Below, piece by piece: positions 10,659 to 24,400 of a DNA stretch of 64,000 bases (position 1 is the stretch's first letter; every line of letters begins with the position of its first letter). The notes beneath the pieces are model-generated. The model worked only from the letters and a program-made list of their open reading frames with translations, was not told the origin of the DNA and did not search any database. The position numbers were made by a program, and so were the translations under genes. Origin of the DNA: Hirundichthys speculiger. Lineage: Eukaryota > Chordata > Actinopteri > Beloniformes > Exocoetidae. The DNA is taken from the NCBI GenBank assembly GCA_018398805.1, contig JAGFBZ010000745.1, positions 583,001-647,000 on the forward strand. The letters are read 5' to 3'.

Positions 10659-12147
10659 ATTTTTTATTATTTTTGGTGCTTCATCCACTGTCTGACCTCA
10701 GGTTTGGTAGTTTTTTTTTAAACAAATAATACAAAAACTTGGGACTTTTTCTGGTCATTTCGTTTGTCTGCATCTGAGACACTTTTTGGTGCTTTAGGTG
10801 TCACAGCTTGTCAGAACTTTTGGACCTTTTTCTGTCTGTATGTTAATGGTTTTCATCGTACTCGTGTTGAACGTGATGAAACGTTGACCTCGAACAAATA
10901 AAGAGAAAATACAGAAGTGAAGATCCAACTAACTGCCGCTTTCACTTGTCTCTTTTCTTCCCACTCTTCAGCTCTTTCTCTCCATTTCAGCTTTAACATC
11001 TTCTTAGAGGGGCTCTGGGCAGCTTCCACCACCATCCCCTTCACCTTTACGCCACTTGGGCCCACCACCTCCCTCCTCCCCCCGCCGGTGTCATCTCTGG
11101 CTCTCTCTCCTGATTGTTCCCAGGACGACAGCGTCCAAGGCTCGGCCGGTTGTCGGCTTCATTCTTCACAGCCCGGCAATGTCACAGAGTAGCCCAGAAA
11201 TGTCCAGCTGACCGCCAGTGACCAGGTTCAGGTTCAGGTGGGAGCAGGTCTGCAGCTCTTTCTGGGTTTTTGAATTCTGAGCCTGTTTCACCGGTCCGCT
11301 GTAAAAAGTGATGAGTCTCCGAGGACGACTGCTCCACCTCTCTTTTCCCTGCTCCTGTGCACTAATGTGATGCATCTGTTGGTTTCTATCTCCAACAAGG
11401 GTGCAAAACTCCTTCTTTCTGTGTTTTTTTTTGGACTCAGATTTGCTTCGCATGTGTTGGAAATTATGCAGTGAAGTTTGGAGATAATTCATACGCCGCT
11501 TTAGCCTCCAGCGCTAGCTGGAGGGTAATAGGCAGGCTTTTGGCAAACAGTCTTATTTTATGTTGTTTGACTATGTAGTGAAACAGCTACAAGCTGAGGC
11601 TGTTAGTTTTTATCCCGCATGAGCACCGAGCCGGTCCGTACGTAAAGAACTGGGACGTTTCCCAACATGAGTGCTGCTCTCGTCAAACATTGAAGTTCTG
11701 CTCCACTTCAAAGTCTGCACCTGCACAGGTACAGGCTCAAATCCCCGGAGACGTTCGAGGATGAACCAGCGGAGACTTGAGACCGCAGGTTATCCCAGAG
11801 GGCACTTTGGGTCAGTAAGCAGAACCAGTGGAGGGAATGTTAGACCTTGATTTGTGAGGGAATGTATTTTGGAGCTGTTTTCATGCCAGAAGAAAAGTGG
11901 CATGTTACATTGTGTATTTCACTTAAATTGATGGGTTGCAGGCGGAAAATGAGGTACGATGAAGTCCTGGACATGGTGTATTTCACATTTAAACGCAGTG
12001 ATGAAAACTTACATTCAAACAGCTAAATTTATTTTCTGACGCTCAAAACTTGCACACCAGACCTCACCACAGCATGTCAAAGTTTGTCCAACTCACATTA
12101 TTTCTTTGATTAAAAAACAAAAAGACTCTCCTCCCATTCGATACTCT
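10659..12147. other. No gene recognised
   Basis: Unique-looking sequence. Short frames at 10853-11192 and 11166-11492 carry no recognisable domain and no supporting splice structure. Confidence 0.4.
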
Positions 12148-12213
12148 GTTTTGTACGACGGAGTATTGGGGCCACACTGAGAAAAAACTATATTTTTCTT
12201 TCATCACTTACGA

Positions 12214-12299
12214 GAAGAAAGTCGAAATGTCGAGAATAAAGTCGAAATGTCGAGAATAAAGTTAAAATGTCGAGAATAAAGTCGAAATGCAGTTTCCAC
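12214..12299 (-). repeat. Short inverted arm of the 20-bp repeat (about 4 units)
   Basis: The sequence reads AAGTCGAAATGTCGAGAAT in tandem and ends GCAGTTTCCAC. This is the reverse complement of the start of the long array at 12472. It marks the left arm of the original palindrome. Confidence 0.9.
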
Positions 12300-12355
12300 A
12301 GTAAAGTTGTCTTAAAGATTTATTCAAACCAGCTTTACTCTACCAACATAATGTC

Positions 12356-12386
12356 TGTGTCTATGTGCTTTTATCACATAGACACA
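12356..12386. repeat. Perfect 12-bp stem hairpin in the element centre
   Basis: TGTGTCTATGTG (12356-12367) and CACATAGACACA (12375-12386) are exact complements around a 7-base loop. It lies between the two opposed arms of the repeat. Confidence 0.9.
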
Positions 12387-12471
12387 GTATTATAATAAGT
12401 ATTCGTACTTTGAAGACATTGTGTCAGAAACTTGCGCCTATTCAGAAAAAGAAACTACTGATTCTGGAATT

Positions 12472-15400
12472 CTGGAAACTGCATTTCGACTTTATTCTCA
12501 ATATTTTGACTTTATTCTCGACATTTCGACTTTATTCTCAATATTTTGACTTTATTCTCGACATTTCGTCTTTATTCTGGAAACTGCATTTCGACGTTAT
12601 TCCCGACATTTCCACTTTATTCCCGACATTTTGACTTTATTCTCGACATTTTGACTTTTTGACTTTATTCTCGACATTTTGACTTTATTCTTGACATTTT
12701 GACTTTATTCCTGACATTTTGACTTTATTCCCGACATTTCGTCGTTATTCTCCACATTTCGTCTTTATTCTAGAAACTGCATTTCAACTTTATTCCCGAC
12801 ATTTTGACTTTATTCTCGACATTTTGACTTTATTCCTGACATTTCCACTTTATTCCCAACATTTCGTCTTTATTCCCGACATTTCCACTTTATTCCCGAC
12901 ATTTCCACTTTATTCCCGACATTTTCTTTATTCTCGACATTTTGACTTTATTCTCGACATTTTGACTTTATTCCCGACATTTTGACTTTATTCCCGACAT
13001 TTCGTCTTTATTCTCCACATTTAGTCTTCATTCTAGAAACTGCATTTCAACTTTATTCCCGACATTTTGACTTTATTCTCGACATTTTGACTTTATTCTC
13101 GACATTTTGACTTTATTCCTGACATTTCCACTTTATTCCCGACATTTCGTCTTTATTCCCAACATTTCCACTTTATTCCCGACATTTCCACTTTATTCCC
13201 GACATTTTGACTTTATTCTCGACATTTTGACTTTATTCTCGACTTTTTGACTTTATTCCTGACATTTTAACTTTATTCCCGACATTTTGACTTTATTCCC
13301 GACATTTCGTCTTTATTCTCCACATTTCGTCTTCATTCTAGAAACTGCATTTCGACTTTATTCTCGACATTTTGACTTTATTCTCGACATTTTGACTTTA
13401 TTCTCGACATTCGACTTTATTCTAGACATTTCGTCTTTATTCTCGACATTTTGACTTTATTCTCAACATTTCGACTTTATTCTCGACATTTCGACTTTAT
13501 TCTCGACATTTTGACTTTATTCTCGACATTTCGTCTTTATTCTCGAACATTTTGACTTTATTCTCGACATTTCGTCTTTATTCTCAACATTTTGACTTTA
13601 TTCTCGACATTTTGACTTTATTTCTCGACATTTTGACTTTATTCTCGACATTTACATTTTGACTTTATTCTCGACATTTTGACTTTATTCCCGACATTTT
13701 GACTTTATTCCCGACATTTCGTCTTTATTCTCCACATTTCGTCTTCATTCTAGAAACTGCATTTCAACTTTATTCCCGACATTTTGACTTTATTCTCGAC
13801 ATTTTGACTTTATTCTCGACATTTTGACTTTATTCTCGACATTTCGACTTTATTCTCGACATTTCGTCTTTATTCTCGACATTTCGTCTTTATTCTCGAC
13901 ATTTCGACTTTATTCTTGACATTTTGTCTTTATTCTCAACATTTCGTCTTCATTCTAGAAACTGCATTTCAACTTTATTCCCGACATTTTGACTTTATTC
14001 TCGACATTTTGACTTTATTCTCGACATTTTGACTTTATTCCTGACATTTCCACTTTATTCCCAACATTTCGTCTTTATTCCCGACATTTCCACTTTATTC
14101 CCGACATTTCCACTTTATTCCCGACATTTTGACTTTATTCTCGACATTTTGACTTTATTCCCGACATTTTGACTTTATTCCCGACATTTTGACTTTATTC
14201 CCGACATTTCGTCTTTATTCTCCACATTTCGTCTTCATTCTAGAAACTGCATTTCAACTTTATTTCCCGACATTTTTGACTTTATTCTCGACATTTTGAC
14301 TTTATTCTCGACATTTTGACTTTATTCCTGACATTTCCACTTTATTCCCAACATTTCGTCTTTTTTTCCAACATTTCCACTTTATTCCCGACATTTTGAC
14401 TTTATTCTCGACATTTTGACTTTATTCTCGACTTTTTGACTTTATTCCCGACATTTTGACTTTATTCCCGACATTTTGACTTTATTCCCGACATTTCGTC
14501 TTTATTCTCCACATTTCGTCTTCATTCTAGAAACTGCATTTCAACTTTATTCCCGACATTTTGACTTTATTCTCGACATTTTGACTTTATTCTCGACATT
14601 TCGACTTTATTCTAGACATTTCGTCTTTATTCTCGACATTTTGACTTTATTCTCGACATTTCGTCTTTATTCTTAACATTTCGACTTTATTCTCGACATT
14701 TCGTCTTTATTCTCAACATTTTGACTTTATTCTCGACATTTTGACTTTATTCTCGACATTTCGTCTTTATTCTCACCATTTCGACTTTATTCTCGACATT
14801 TCGTCTTTATTCTCGACATTTCAATTTTATTCTCGACATTTCGTCTTTATTCTCGACATTTCGACTTTATTCTCGACATTTCGTCTTTATTCTCGACATT
14901 TTCGTCTTTATTCTCGACTTTCGTCTTTATTCTCGACATTTCGACTTTATTCTCGACATTTCGTCTTTATTCTCGACATTTTGACTTTATTCTCGACATT
15001 TTGACTTTATTCTCGACATTTCGACTTTATTCTCGACATTTCGTCTTTATTCTCGACATTTCGACTTTATTTCTCGACGACATTTCGTCTTTATTCTCGA
15101 CATTTTGACTTTATTCTCGACATTTTGACTTTCGACTTTATTCTCGACATTTCGTTTCGACTTTTATTATTCTCGACATTTTCGACTTTATTCTCGACAT
15201 TTCGTCTTTATTCTCTTTCTTTCGACATTTCGACTTTATTTTCGACATTTCGACTTTATTCTCGACATTTCGACTTTATTCTCGACATTTCGACTTTATT
15301 CTCGACATTTCGACTTTATTCTCGACATTTCGTCTTTATTCTCGACATTTCGACTTTATTTCTCGACATTTTCGACTTTATTCTCGACATTTCGATTTAT

Positions 15401-18400
15401 TCTCGACATTTCGTCTTTATTCTCGACATTTCGACTTTATTCTCACGACATTTCGACTTTATTCTCGACATTTCGACTTTATTCTCGACATTTTGACTTT
15501 ATTCTCGACATTTCGACTTTATTCTCGACATTTTGACTTTATTCTCGACATTTCGTCTTTATTCTCAACATTTTGACTTTATTCTCGACATTTTGACTTT
15601 ATTCTCGACATTTTGACTTTATTCTCGACATTTCGACTTTATTCTTGACATTTTGACTTTATTCCCGACATTTTGACTTTATTCCCGACATTTCGTCTTT
15701 ATTCTCCACATTTCGTCTTCATTCTAGAAACTGCATTTCAACTTTATTCCCGACATTTTGACTTTATTCTCGACATTTTGACTTTATTCTCGACATTTCG
15801 TCTTTATTCTCGACATTTCGACTTTATTCTCGACATTTCGTCTTTATTCTCGACATTTCGACTTTATTTTTCTCGACATTTTTCTCTTTATTCTCGACAT
15901 TTCGACTTTATTCTCGACATTTCGTCTTTATTCTCGACATTTCGACTTTATTCTCGACATTTCGACATTTATTCTCGACATTTCGTCTTTATTCTCGACA
16001 TTTCGACTTTATTTCTCGACATTTCGACATTTTACTTTATTCTTCGACATTTTCTCTTTATTCTCGACATTTCGACTTTATTCTCGACATTTCGTCTTTA
16101 TTCTCGACATTTTTCGACATTTTTATTCTCGACTTTTCGTCTTTATTCTCGACATTTCGACTTTATTCTCGACATTTCGTCTTTATTCTCGACACATTTC
16201 GTCTTTATTTCTCGACATTTCGTCTTTATTCTTTAACATTTCGACTTTTTTCTCGACATTTCGTCTTTATTCTCGACATTTCGACTTTATTCTCGACATT
16301 TCGTCTTTATTCTCGACATTTCGACTTTATTCTCGACATTTTCGTCTTTATTTCTCGACATTTCGACTTTATTCTCGACATTTCGACTTTATTCTCGACA
16401 TTTTTGACTTTATTTCTCGACATTTCGACTTTATTCTCGACATTTCGTCTTTATTCTCTCGACATTTCGACTTTATTCTCGACATTTCGTCTTTATTCTC
16501 GACATTTTCGACTTTATTTCTCGACATTTCGACTTTATTCTCGACATTTTTCGACTTTATTATTCTCGACATTTCGTTTCTTTATTCTCGACATTTCGAC
16601 TTTCTTTATTCTCGACATTTCGTCTTTCTTTATTCTCGACATTTCGACTTTATTCTCGACATTTCGATTTCGTCTTTATTCTCAACATTTCGACTTTATT
16701 CTCCATTTCGACTTTTGACTTTATTCTCGACATTTCGACTTTATTCTCGACATTTCGACTTTAATTCTCGACATTTTCTTCTTTATTCACATTTTGACTT
16801 TATTCTCGACATTTTGACTTTATTCTCGACATTTCGTCTTTATTCTCGACATTTCGACTTTATTTCTCGACATTTCGTCTTTATTCTCGACATTTCGACT
16901 TTATTCTCGACATTTCGTCTTTATTCTCGACTTTCGTCTTTATTCTCGACATTTCGACTTTATTTTTCTCGACATTTTGACTTTATTCTCTCGACATTTC
17001 TCTTTATTCTCACATTTCGACTTTATTTTCTCGACATTTCGTCTTTATTTTCTCGACATTTCGTTTTATTCTCGACATTTCGTCTTTATTCTCGACATTT
17101 CGACTTTATTCTCGACATTTCGTCTTTATTCTCGACATTTCGTCTTTATTCTATTCTCTCGACATTTCGTCTTTAATTCTCGACATTTTCGACTTTATTC
17201 TCGACATTTTTCGTCTTTATTATTCTCGACATTTCGACTTTATTCTCGACATTTCGTCTTTATTCTCAACATTTCGACTTTATTCTCGACATTTCGTCTT
17301 TATTCTCGACATTTCGACTTTATTTTCTCGACATTTCGACTTTATTCTCGACATTTCGACTTTATTCTCGACATTTCGTCTTTATTCTCGACATTTTGAC
17401 TTTATTCTCGACATTTCTTTGACTTTATTTCTCGACATTTCGTCTTTATTCTCGACATTTCGACATTTCGACTTTATTTTTTCTCGACATTTCGACTTTA
17501 TTCTCGACATTTCGTCTTTATTCTCGAACATTTCGACTTTATTCTCGACATTTCGACTTTATTCTCAACATTTCGTCTTTATTTCTCGACATTTCGTCTT
17601 TATTTCTCAACATTTCGACTTTATTCTCGACATTTCGTCCTTTATTCTCGACATTTTGACTTTATTTTCTCGACATTTCGTCTTTATTCTCAACATTTCG
17701 ACTTTATTCTCGACTATTTCGTCTTTATTCTCGACATTTCGTCTTTATTCTCGACATTTCGTCTTTATTCTCAACATTTCGACTTTATTCTCGACATTTT
17801 GTCTTTATTCTCAACATTTCGACTTTATTCTCGACATTTCGTCTTTATTCTCAACATTTCGACTTTATTCGACATTTTTTTCGTCTTTATTCGACATTTC
17901 GACTTTATTCTCGACATTTCGTCTTTATTCTCGACATTTCGACTTTATTCTCGACATTTCGACTTTATTCTCGACATTTCGACTTTATTCTCGACATTTC
18001 GACTTTATTCTCGACATTTTGACTCTTTATTCTCGACATTTCGACTTTATTCTCGACATTTCGACTCTTTATTCTCGACATTTCGACTTTATTCTCGACA
18101 TTTTTCTCTTATTATTCTCAATTTTGACTTTATTTCTCGACATTTTTCGACTTTATTCTCGACATTTCTTCTTTATTCTCGACATTTCGTCTTTATTCTC
18201 ACACATTTCTCGACTTTATTTATCGACATTTCGACTTTATTCTCGACATTTTTTCGACTTTATTCTCGACATTTCGTCTTTATTCTTGACATTTCGTCTT
18301 TATTCTCGACATTTCGACTTTCGACTTTATTCTCGACATTTCGTCTTTATTCTCGACATTTTTCGACTTTATTCTCGACATTTCGTCTTTATTTCGACAT

Positions 18401-21400
18401 TTCTCAACATTTCGACTTTATTCTCGACATTTCGTCTTTATTCTCGACATTTCGACTTTATTCTCGACATTTCGACTTTATTCTCGACATTTCGTCTTTA
18501 TTCTCGACATTTCGACTTTATTCTCGACATTTCGACTTTTATTTTCGACATTTCGACTTTATTCTTTCTCGACATTTCGTCTTTATTCTCGACATTTTTC
18601 GACTTTCGACTTTATTCTCGACATTTCGTCTTTATTCTCGACATTTCGTCTTTATTTATTCTCGACATTTCGTCTTTATTCTCGACATTTCGACTTTATT
18701 CTCGACATTTCGACTTTTTATTCTCGACATTTTGACTTTATTCCTCGACATTTCGACTTTTATTCTCTTCTCGACATTTCGACTTTATTCTCGACATTTC
18801 GTCTTTATTCTCGACATTTCGTTTGACTTTATTCTCGACATTTTTCTTTATTCTCGACATTTCGACTTTATTCTCGACTTTTTCTTTTCTTTTATTCTCG
18901 ACATTTTGACTTTATTATTCTCGACATTTCGACTTTATTCTCGACATTTTTTTTCGACATTCTTTATTCTCGACATTTTTCGACTTTATTCTCGACATTT
19001 CGACTTTATTCTCGACATTTTTTCGTCTTTTCTTCTCGACATTTCGACTTTATTCTCGACATTTCGACTTTATTTCTCGACATTTTCGTCTTTATTTTCT
19101 CGACATTTCGACTTTATTCTCGAACATTTCGTCTTTATTTCTCGACATTTTTTTCGACTTTATTCTCGACATTTCGTCTTTATTCTCGACATTTCGACTT
19201 TATTCTTGACTTTTTCGTCTTATTCTCGACATTTCGTCTTTATTCTCGACATTTCGTCTTTATTCTCAACATTTCGACTTTATTCTCGACATTTTTTCGT
19301 CTTTATTCTCGACATTTCGACTTTATTCTCGACATTTCGTCTTTTTCTTTATTTCTCGACATTTCGACTTTATTCTCGACATTTTCGTCTTTATTCTCGA
19401 CATTTCGACTTTATTCTCGACATTTCGTCTTTATTCTCGACATTTCGACTTTATTCTCGACATTTTTCGACTTTACTTATTCTCTTCGACATTTCGACTT
19501 TATTCTCGACATTTCGACTTTATTCTCGACATTTTGACATCTTTATTCTCGACATTTCGACTTTTATTCTCGACATTTCGTCTTTATTCTCGACATTTCG
19601 ACTTTATTCTCGACATTTCGACATTTCGTCTTTATTCTCAACATTTTGACTTTATTCTCGACATTTCGTCTTTATATTCTCGACATTTCGACTTTATTCT
19701 CGACATTTCGTTTCTTTTTCTTTACATTTCGTCTTTATTCTCGACATTTCGACTTTATTCTCGACGTTTCGTCTTTATTCTCGACATTTCGTCTTTATTC
19801 TCGACATTTCTTCTTTATTCTCGACATTTTGACTTTATTCTCGACGTTTTGTCTTTATTCTCGACATTTCGACTTTATTCTCGACGTTTCGTCTTTATTC
19901 TCGACATTTCGACTTTATTCTCGACATTTCGTTTTTATTCTCAACATTTTGACTTTATTCTCGACATTTTGACTTTATTCTCGACATTTTGACTTTATTC
20001 TCGACATTTCGACTTTATTCTCGACATTTCGTCTTTATTCTCGACTTTATTCTCGACATTTCGACATTTTCGACATTTCTTTATTCTCGACATTTCGACT
20101 TTATTCTCGACATTTCGACTTTCGATTATTCATTCTCAACATTTCTTTATTCTCAAAATTTCGTCTTTATTCTCGACATTTCACTTTTATTCTCGACATT
20201 TCGTCTTTATTTTATTCTCGACATTTCGACTTATTCTCGACATTTTCTTTATTTCTCATTTTTGACTTTCTATTTTCGACTTTATTCTTGACATTTCGAC
20301 TTTATTCTCGACATTTCGTCTTTATTCTCAACATTTCGACTTTTATTTCTCGACATTTTGTCTTTATTTATTCTCAACATTTTGACTTTATTCTCGACAT
20401 TTCGTCTTTATTCTCATTTCGACATTTTTTCGACATTTATCTTTATTCTCGACATTTGACTTTAACATTTCGTTTATTCTCGACATTTCGTCTTTATTCT
20501 CGACATTTCTCTTTATTCTCGACATTTCGACTTTATTCTCGACATTTCGACATCTTATTCTCGACATTTCGACTTTATTCTCGACATTTTGTCTTTATTC
20601 TCGACATTTTCGACTTTATTCTCGACATTTTCGACTTTATTCTCGACATTTTCGACTTATTTCTCGACATTTCGTCTTTATTCTCGACATTTCGACTTTA
20701 TTCTCGACATTTCGTCTTTATTCTCGACATTTCGACTTTATTCTGACATTTCGATTCTCGACTTTATTTTTCTCTCGACATTTCGACTTTTGACTTTTCT
20801 CGACATTTCGTCTTTATTCTCGACATTTCGTCTTTATTCTCGACATTTCGACATTTATTCTTTATTCTCGACATTTCGACTTTATTCTCGACATTTCGTC
20901 TTTATTCTCGACATTTCGACTTTATTCTCGACGTTTCGTCTTATTCTCGACATTTCGACTTTATTCTCGACATTTCGTCTTTATTCTCAACATTTTGACT
21001 TTATTCTCGACATTTTCGACTTTATTTCTCGACATTTCTTTGACTTTATTCTCGACATTTCGACTTTATTCTCGACATTTCGACTTTATTCTCGACATTT
21101 CGACTTTTATTCTCTTTTTCTTTTTCGACATTTTTTTTTCTCGACATTTTGACTTTATTCTCGACATTTTGTCTTTATTCTCGACATTTTCGACATTTAT
21201 TTATTCTCGACATTTCGACTTTTATTCTCGACATTTCGACTTTATTCTCGACATTTTCGACTTTATTCTCGACATTTCGACTTTATTCTCGACATTTCGT
21301 CTTTATTTCTCAACATTTTGACTTTATTCTTTAACATTTCGACTTTTTTCTCGACATTTCGACTTTATTCTCGACATTTCGTCTTTATTCTCGACATTTT

Positions 21401-24400
21401 GACTTTGTTTCTCGACATTTTCGACTTTATTCTCGACATTTTTCGACTTTATTCTCGACATTTTCGTCTTTATTCTCGACATTTTGACTTTATTCTCGAC
21501 ATTTCGTCTTTATTTCTCGACATTTCGACTTTATTCTCGACATTTCGTCTTTATTCTCGACATTTCGACTTTATTCTCGACATTTCGTCTTTATTCTCGA
21601 CATTTTGACTTTATTCTCGACATTTTGACTTTATTCTCGACATTTTGACTTTATTCTCGACATTTCGACTTTATTCTCGACATTTTGACTTTATTCTCGA
21701 CATTTCGACTTTATTCTCGACATTTGACTTTATTCTCGACATTTCGTCTTTATTCTCAACATTTCGTCTTTATTCTCAACATTTCGTCTTTATTCTCAAC
21801 ATTTTGACTTTATTCTCGACATTTCGTCTTTATTCTCGACATTTCGACTTTATTCTCGACATTTCGTCTTTATTCTCAACATTTCTACTTTTTTCTTGAT
21901 TTTCTCTTTTATTCTCGACATTTCGTCTTTATTCTCGACATTTCTTCTTTATTCTCGACATTTCGACTTTATTCTCGACATTTCGTCTTTATTTCTCAAC
22001 ATTTCGACTTTATTCTCGACATTTTCGTCTTTATTCTCAACATTTTTCTTTATTCTCGACATTTTCGTCTTTATTCTCGACATTTTGACTTTATTCTCGA
22101 TTTATTCTCGACATTTTTTATTCGACTTTATTCTCGACATTTCGACTTTATTCTCGACATTTCGTCTTTTTTCTCGACATTTCGACTTTTTTCTCGACAT
22201 TTCGACTTTATTCTCGACATTTCGTCTTTATTCTCGACATTTCGACTTTATTCTCGACATTTCGTCTTTATTCTCGACATTTCGACTTTATTCTCGACAT
22301 TTCGTCTTTATTCTCGACATTTCGACTTTATTCTCGACATTTCGTCTTTATTCTCAACATTTTCTTTATTCTCGACATTTCGTCTTTATTCTCGACATTT
22401 CGACTTTATTCTCGACATTTCGTCTTTATTCTCGACATTTCGACTTTATTTCTCGACATTTCGTCTTTATTCTCGACATTTCGACTTTATTCTCGACATT
22501 TCGTCTTTATTCTCGACATTTCGACTTTATTCTCGACATTTCGACTTTATTCTCGACATTTCGACTCTCGACATTTCTTTATTCTCTCGACATTTTGACT
22601 TTATTCTCGACATTTTTTCGTCTTTATTCTTCCTCGACATTTCGACTTTATTCTCGACATTTCGTCTTTATTCTCGACATTTCGACTTTATTCTCGACAT
22701 TTCGTCTTTATTCTCAACATTTTGACTTTATTCTTAACATTTCGTCTTTATTCTCGACATTTCGACTTTATTCTCGACATTTCCTCTTTATTCTCAACAT
22801 TTTGACTTTGTTCTCGACGTTTCGTCTTTATTCTCGACATTTCGTCTTTATTCTCGACATTTCGTCTTTATTCTCGACATTTTGACTTATTCTCGACATT
22901 TTGTCTTTATTCCTCGACATTTCGACTTTATTCTCGACATTTTCGTCGACTTTATTCTCGACATTTCGACTTTATTCTCGACATTTCGACTTTTATTCTC
23001 GACATTTTTGACTTTATTCTCGACATTTCGACTTTATTCTCGACATTTTGACTTTATTCTCGACATTTTTTTCGACTTTCGATTCTCGACATTTCGTCTT
23101 TATTCTCTTATTTTCGACATTTCGACTTTATTGACTTTATTTCTCGACATTTCGTCTTTATTCTCGACATTTCGACTTTATTTTCTCGACACATTTCGAC
23201 GTCTTTATTCTCAATTCTCGACATTTTTTGACTTTATTCTCGACATTTTCGTTTCTTTATTCTCGACATTTCGACTTTATTCTTATTCTCGACATTTCGA
23301 CATTTCGTCTTTATTCTCAACATTTTGACTTTATTCTCGACATTTTTCGACTTTATTCTGACATTTCTTTTCTTTATTCTCGACATTTCGTCCTTTATTC
23401 TCGACATTTCGACTTTATTCTCGACATTTTTTCTTTTCTTTATTCTCGACATTTCGACTTTATTCTCGACATTTCGTCTTTATTCTCGACATTTCGACTT
23501 TATTCTCGACATTTCGTCTTTATTCCTTTCGACATTTTGACTTTATTCTCGACATTTCGACTTTTTTATTCTCGACATTTCGACATTTATTCTACATTCT
23601 CGACATTTTCGACTTTATTTTCGACATTTCGTTTCTTTATTCTCGACATTTTGACTTTATTCTCGACATTTTTTTCTTTATTCTCGACATTTCGACTTTA
23701 TTTCGACATTTCGTCTTTATTCTCGACATTTCGACTTTATTTCTCGACATTTCGTCTTTATTCTCGACATTTTGACTTTTCTCGACATTTCTTTTCTCTT
23801 CTTTATTCTCGACATTTCGACTTTATTCTCGACATTTCGACTTTATCTCTTTATTCTCAACATTTTTGACTTTATTCTCGACATTTCGTCTTTATTCTCG
23901 ACATTTTCGTCTTTATTCTCGACATTTTCGACTTTATTCTCGACATTTTGACTTATTCTCGACATTTTGACTTTATTCTCGACATTTCGACTTTATTCTC
24001 GACATTTCGTCTTTATTCTCGACATTTCGACTTTATTCTCGACATTTCGTCTTTATTCTCGACATTTTGACTTTATTCTCGACATTTCGACTTTATTCTC
24101 GACATTTTTGACTTTATTCTCTTTCGACATTTCGACTTTATCTCGACATTTCGACTTTTTCTCGACATTTCGTCTTTATTCTCGACATTTTGACTTTATT
24201 CTTTATTCTCGACATTTCGTCATTTTCTTCTCGACATTTCGACTTTATTTCGATTTCGACATTTCGACTTTATTCCTCGACATTTCGACTTTATCTCGAC
24301 ATTTCGACTTTATTCTCGACATTTCTTTCTCTTTATTCTCGACATTTCGACTTTATTCTCGACATTTCGACATTTCTTTATTCTCGACATTTCGACTTTT

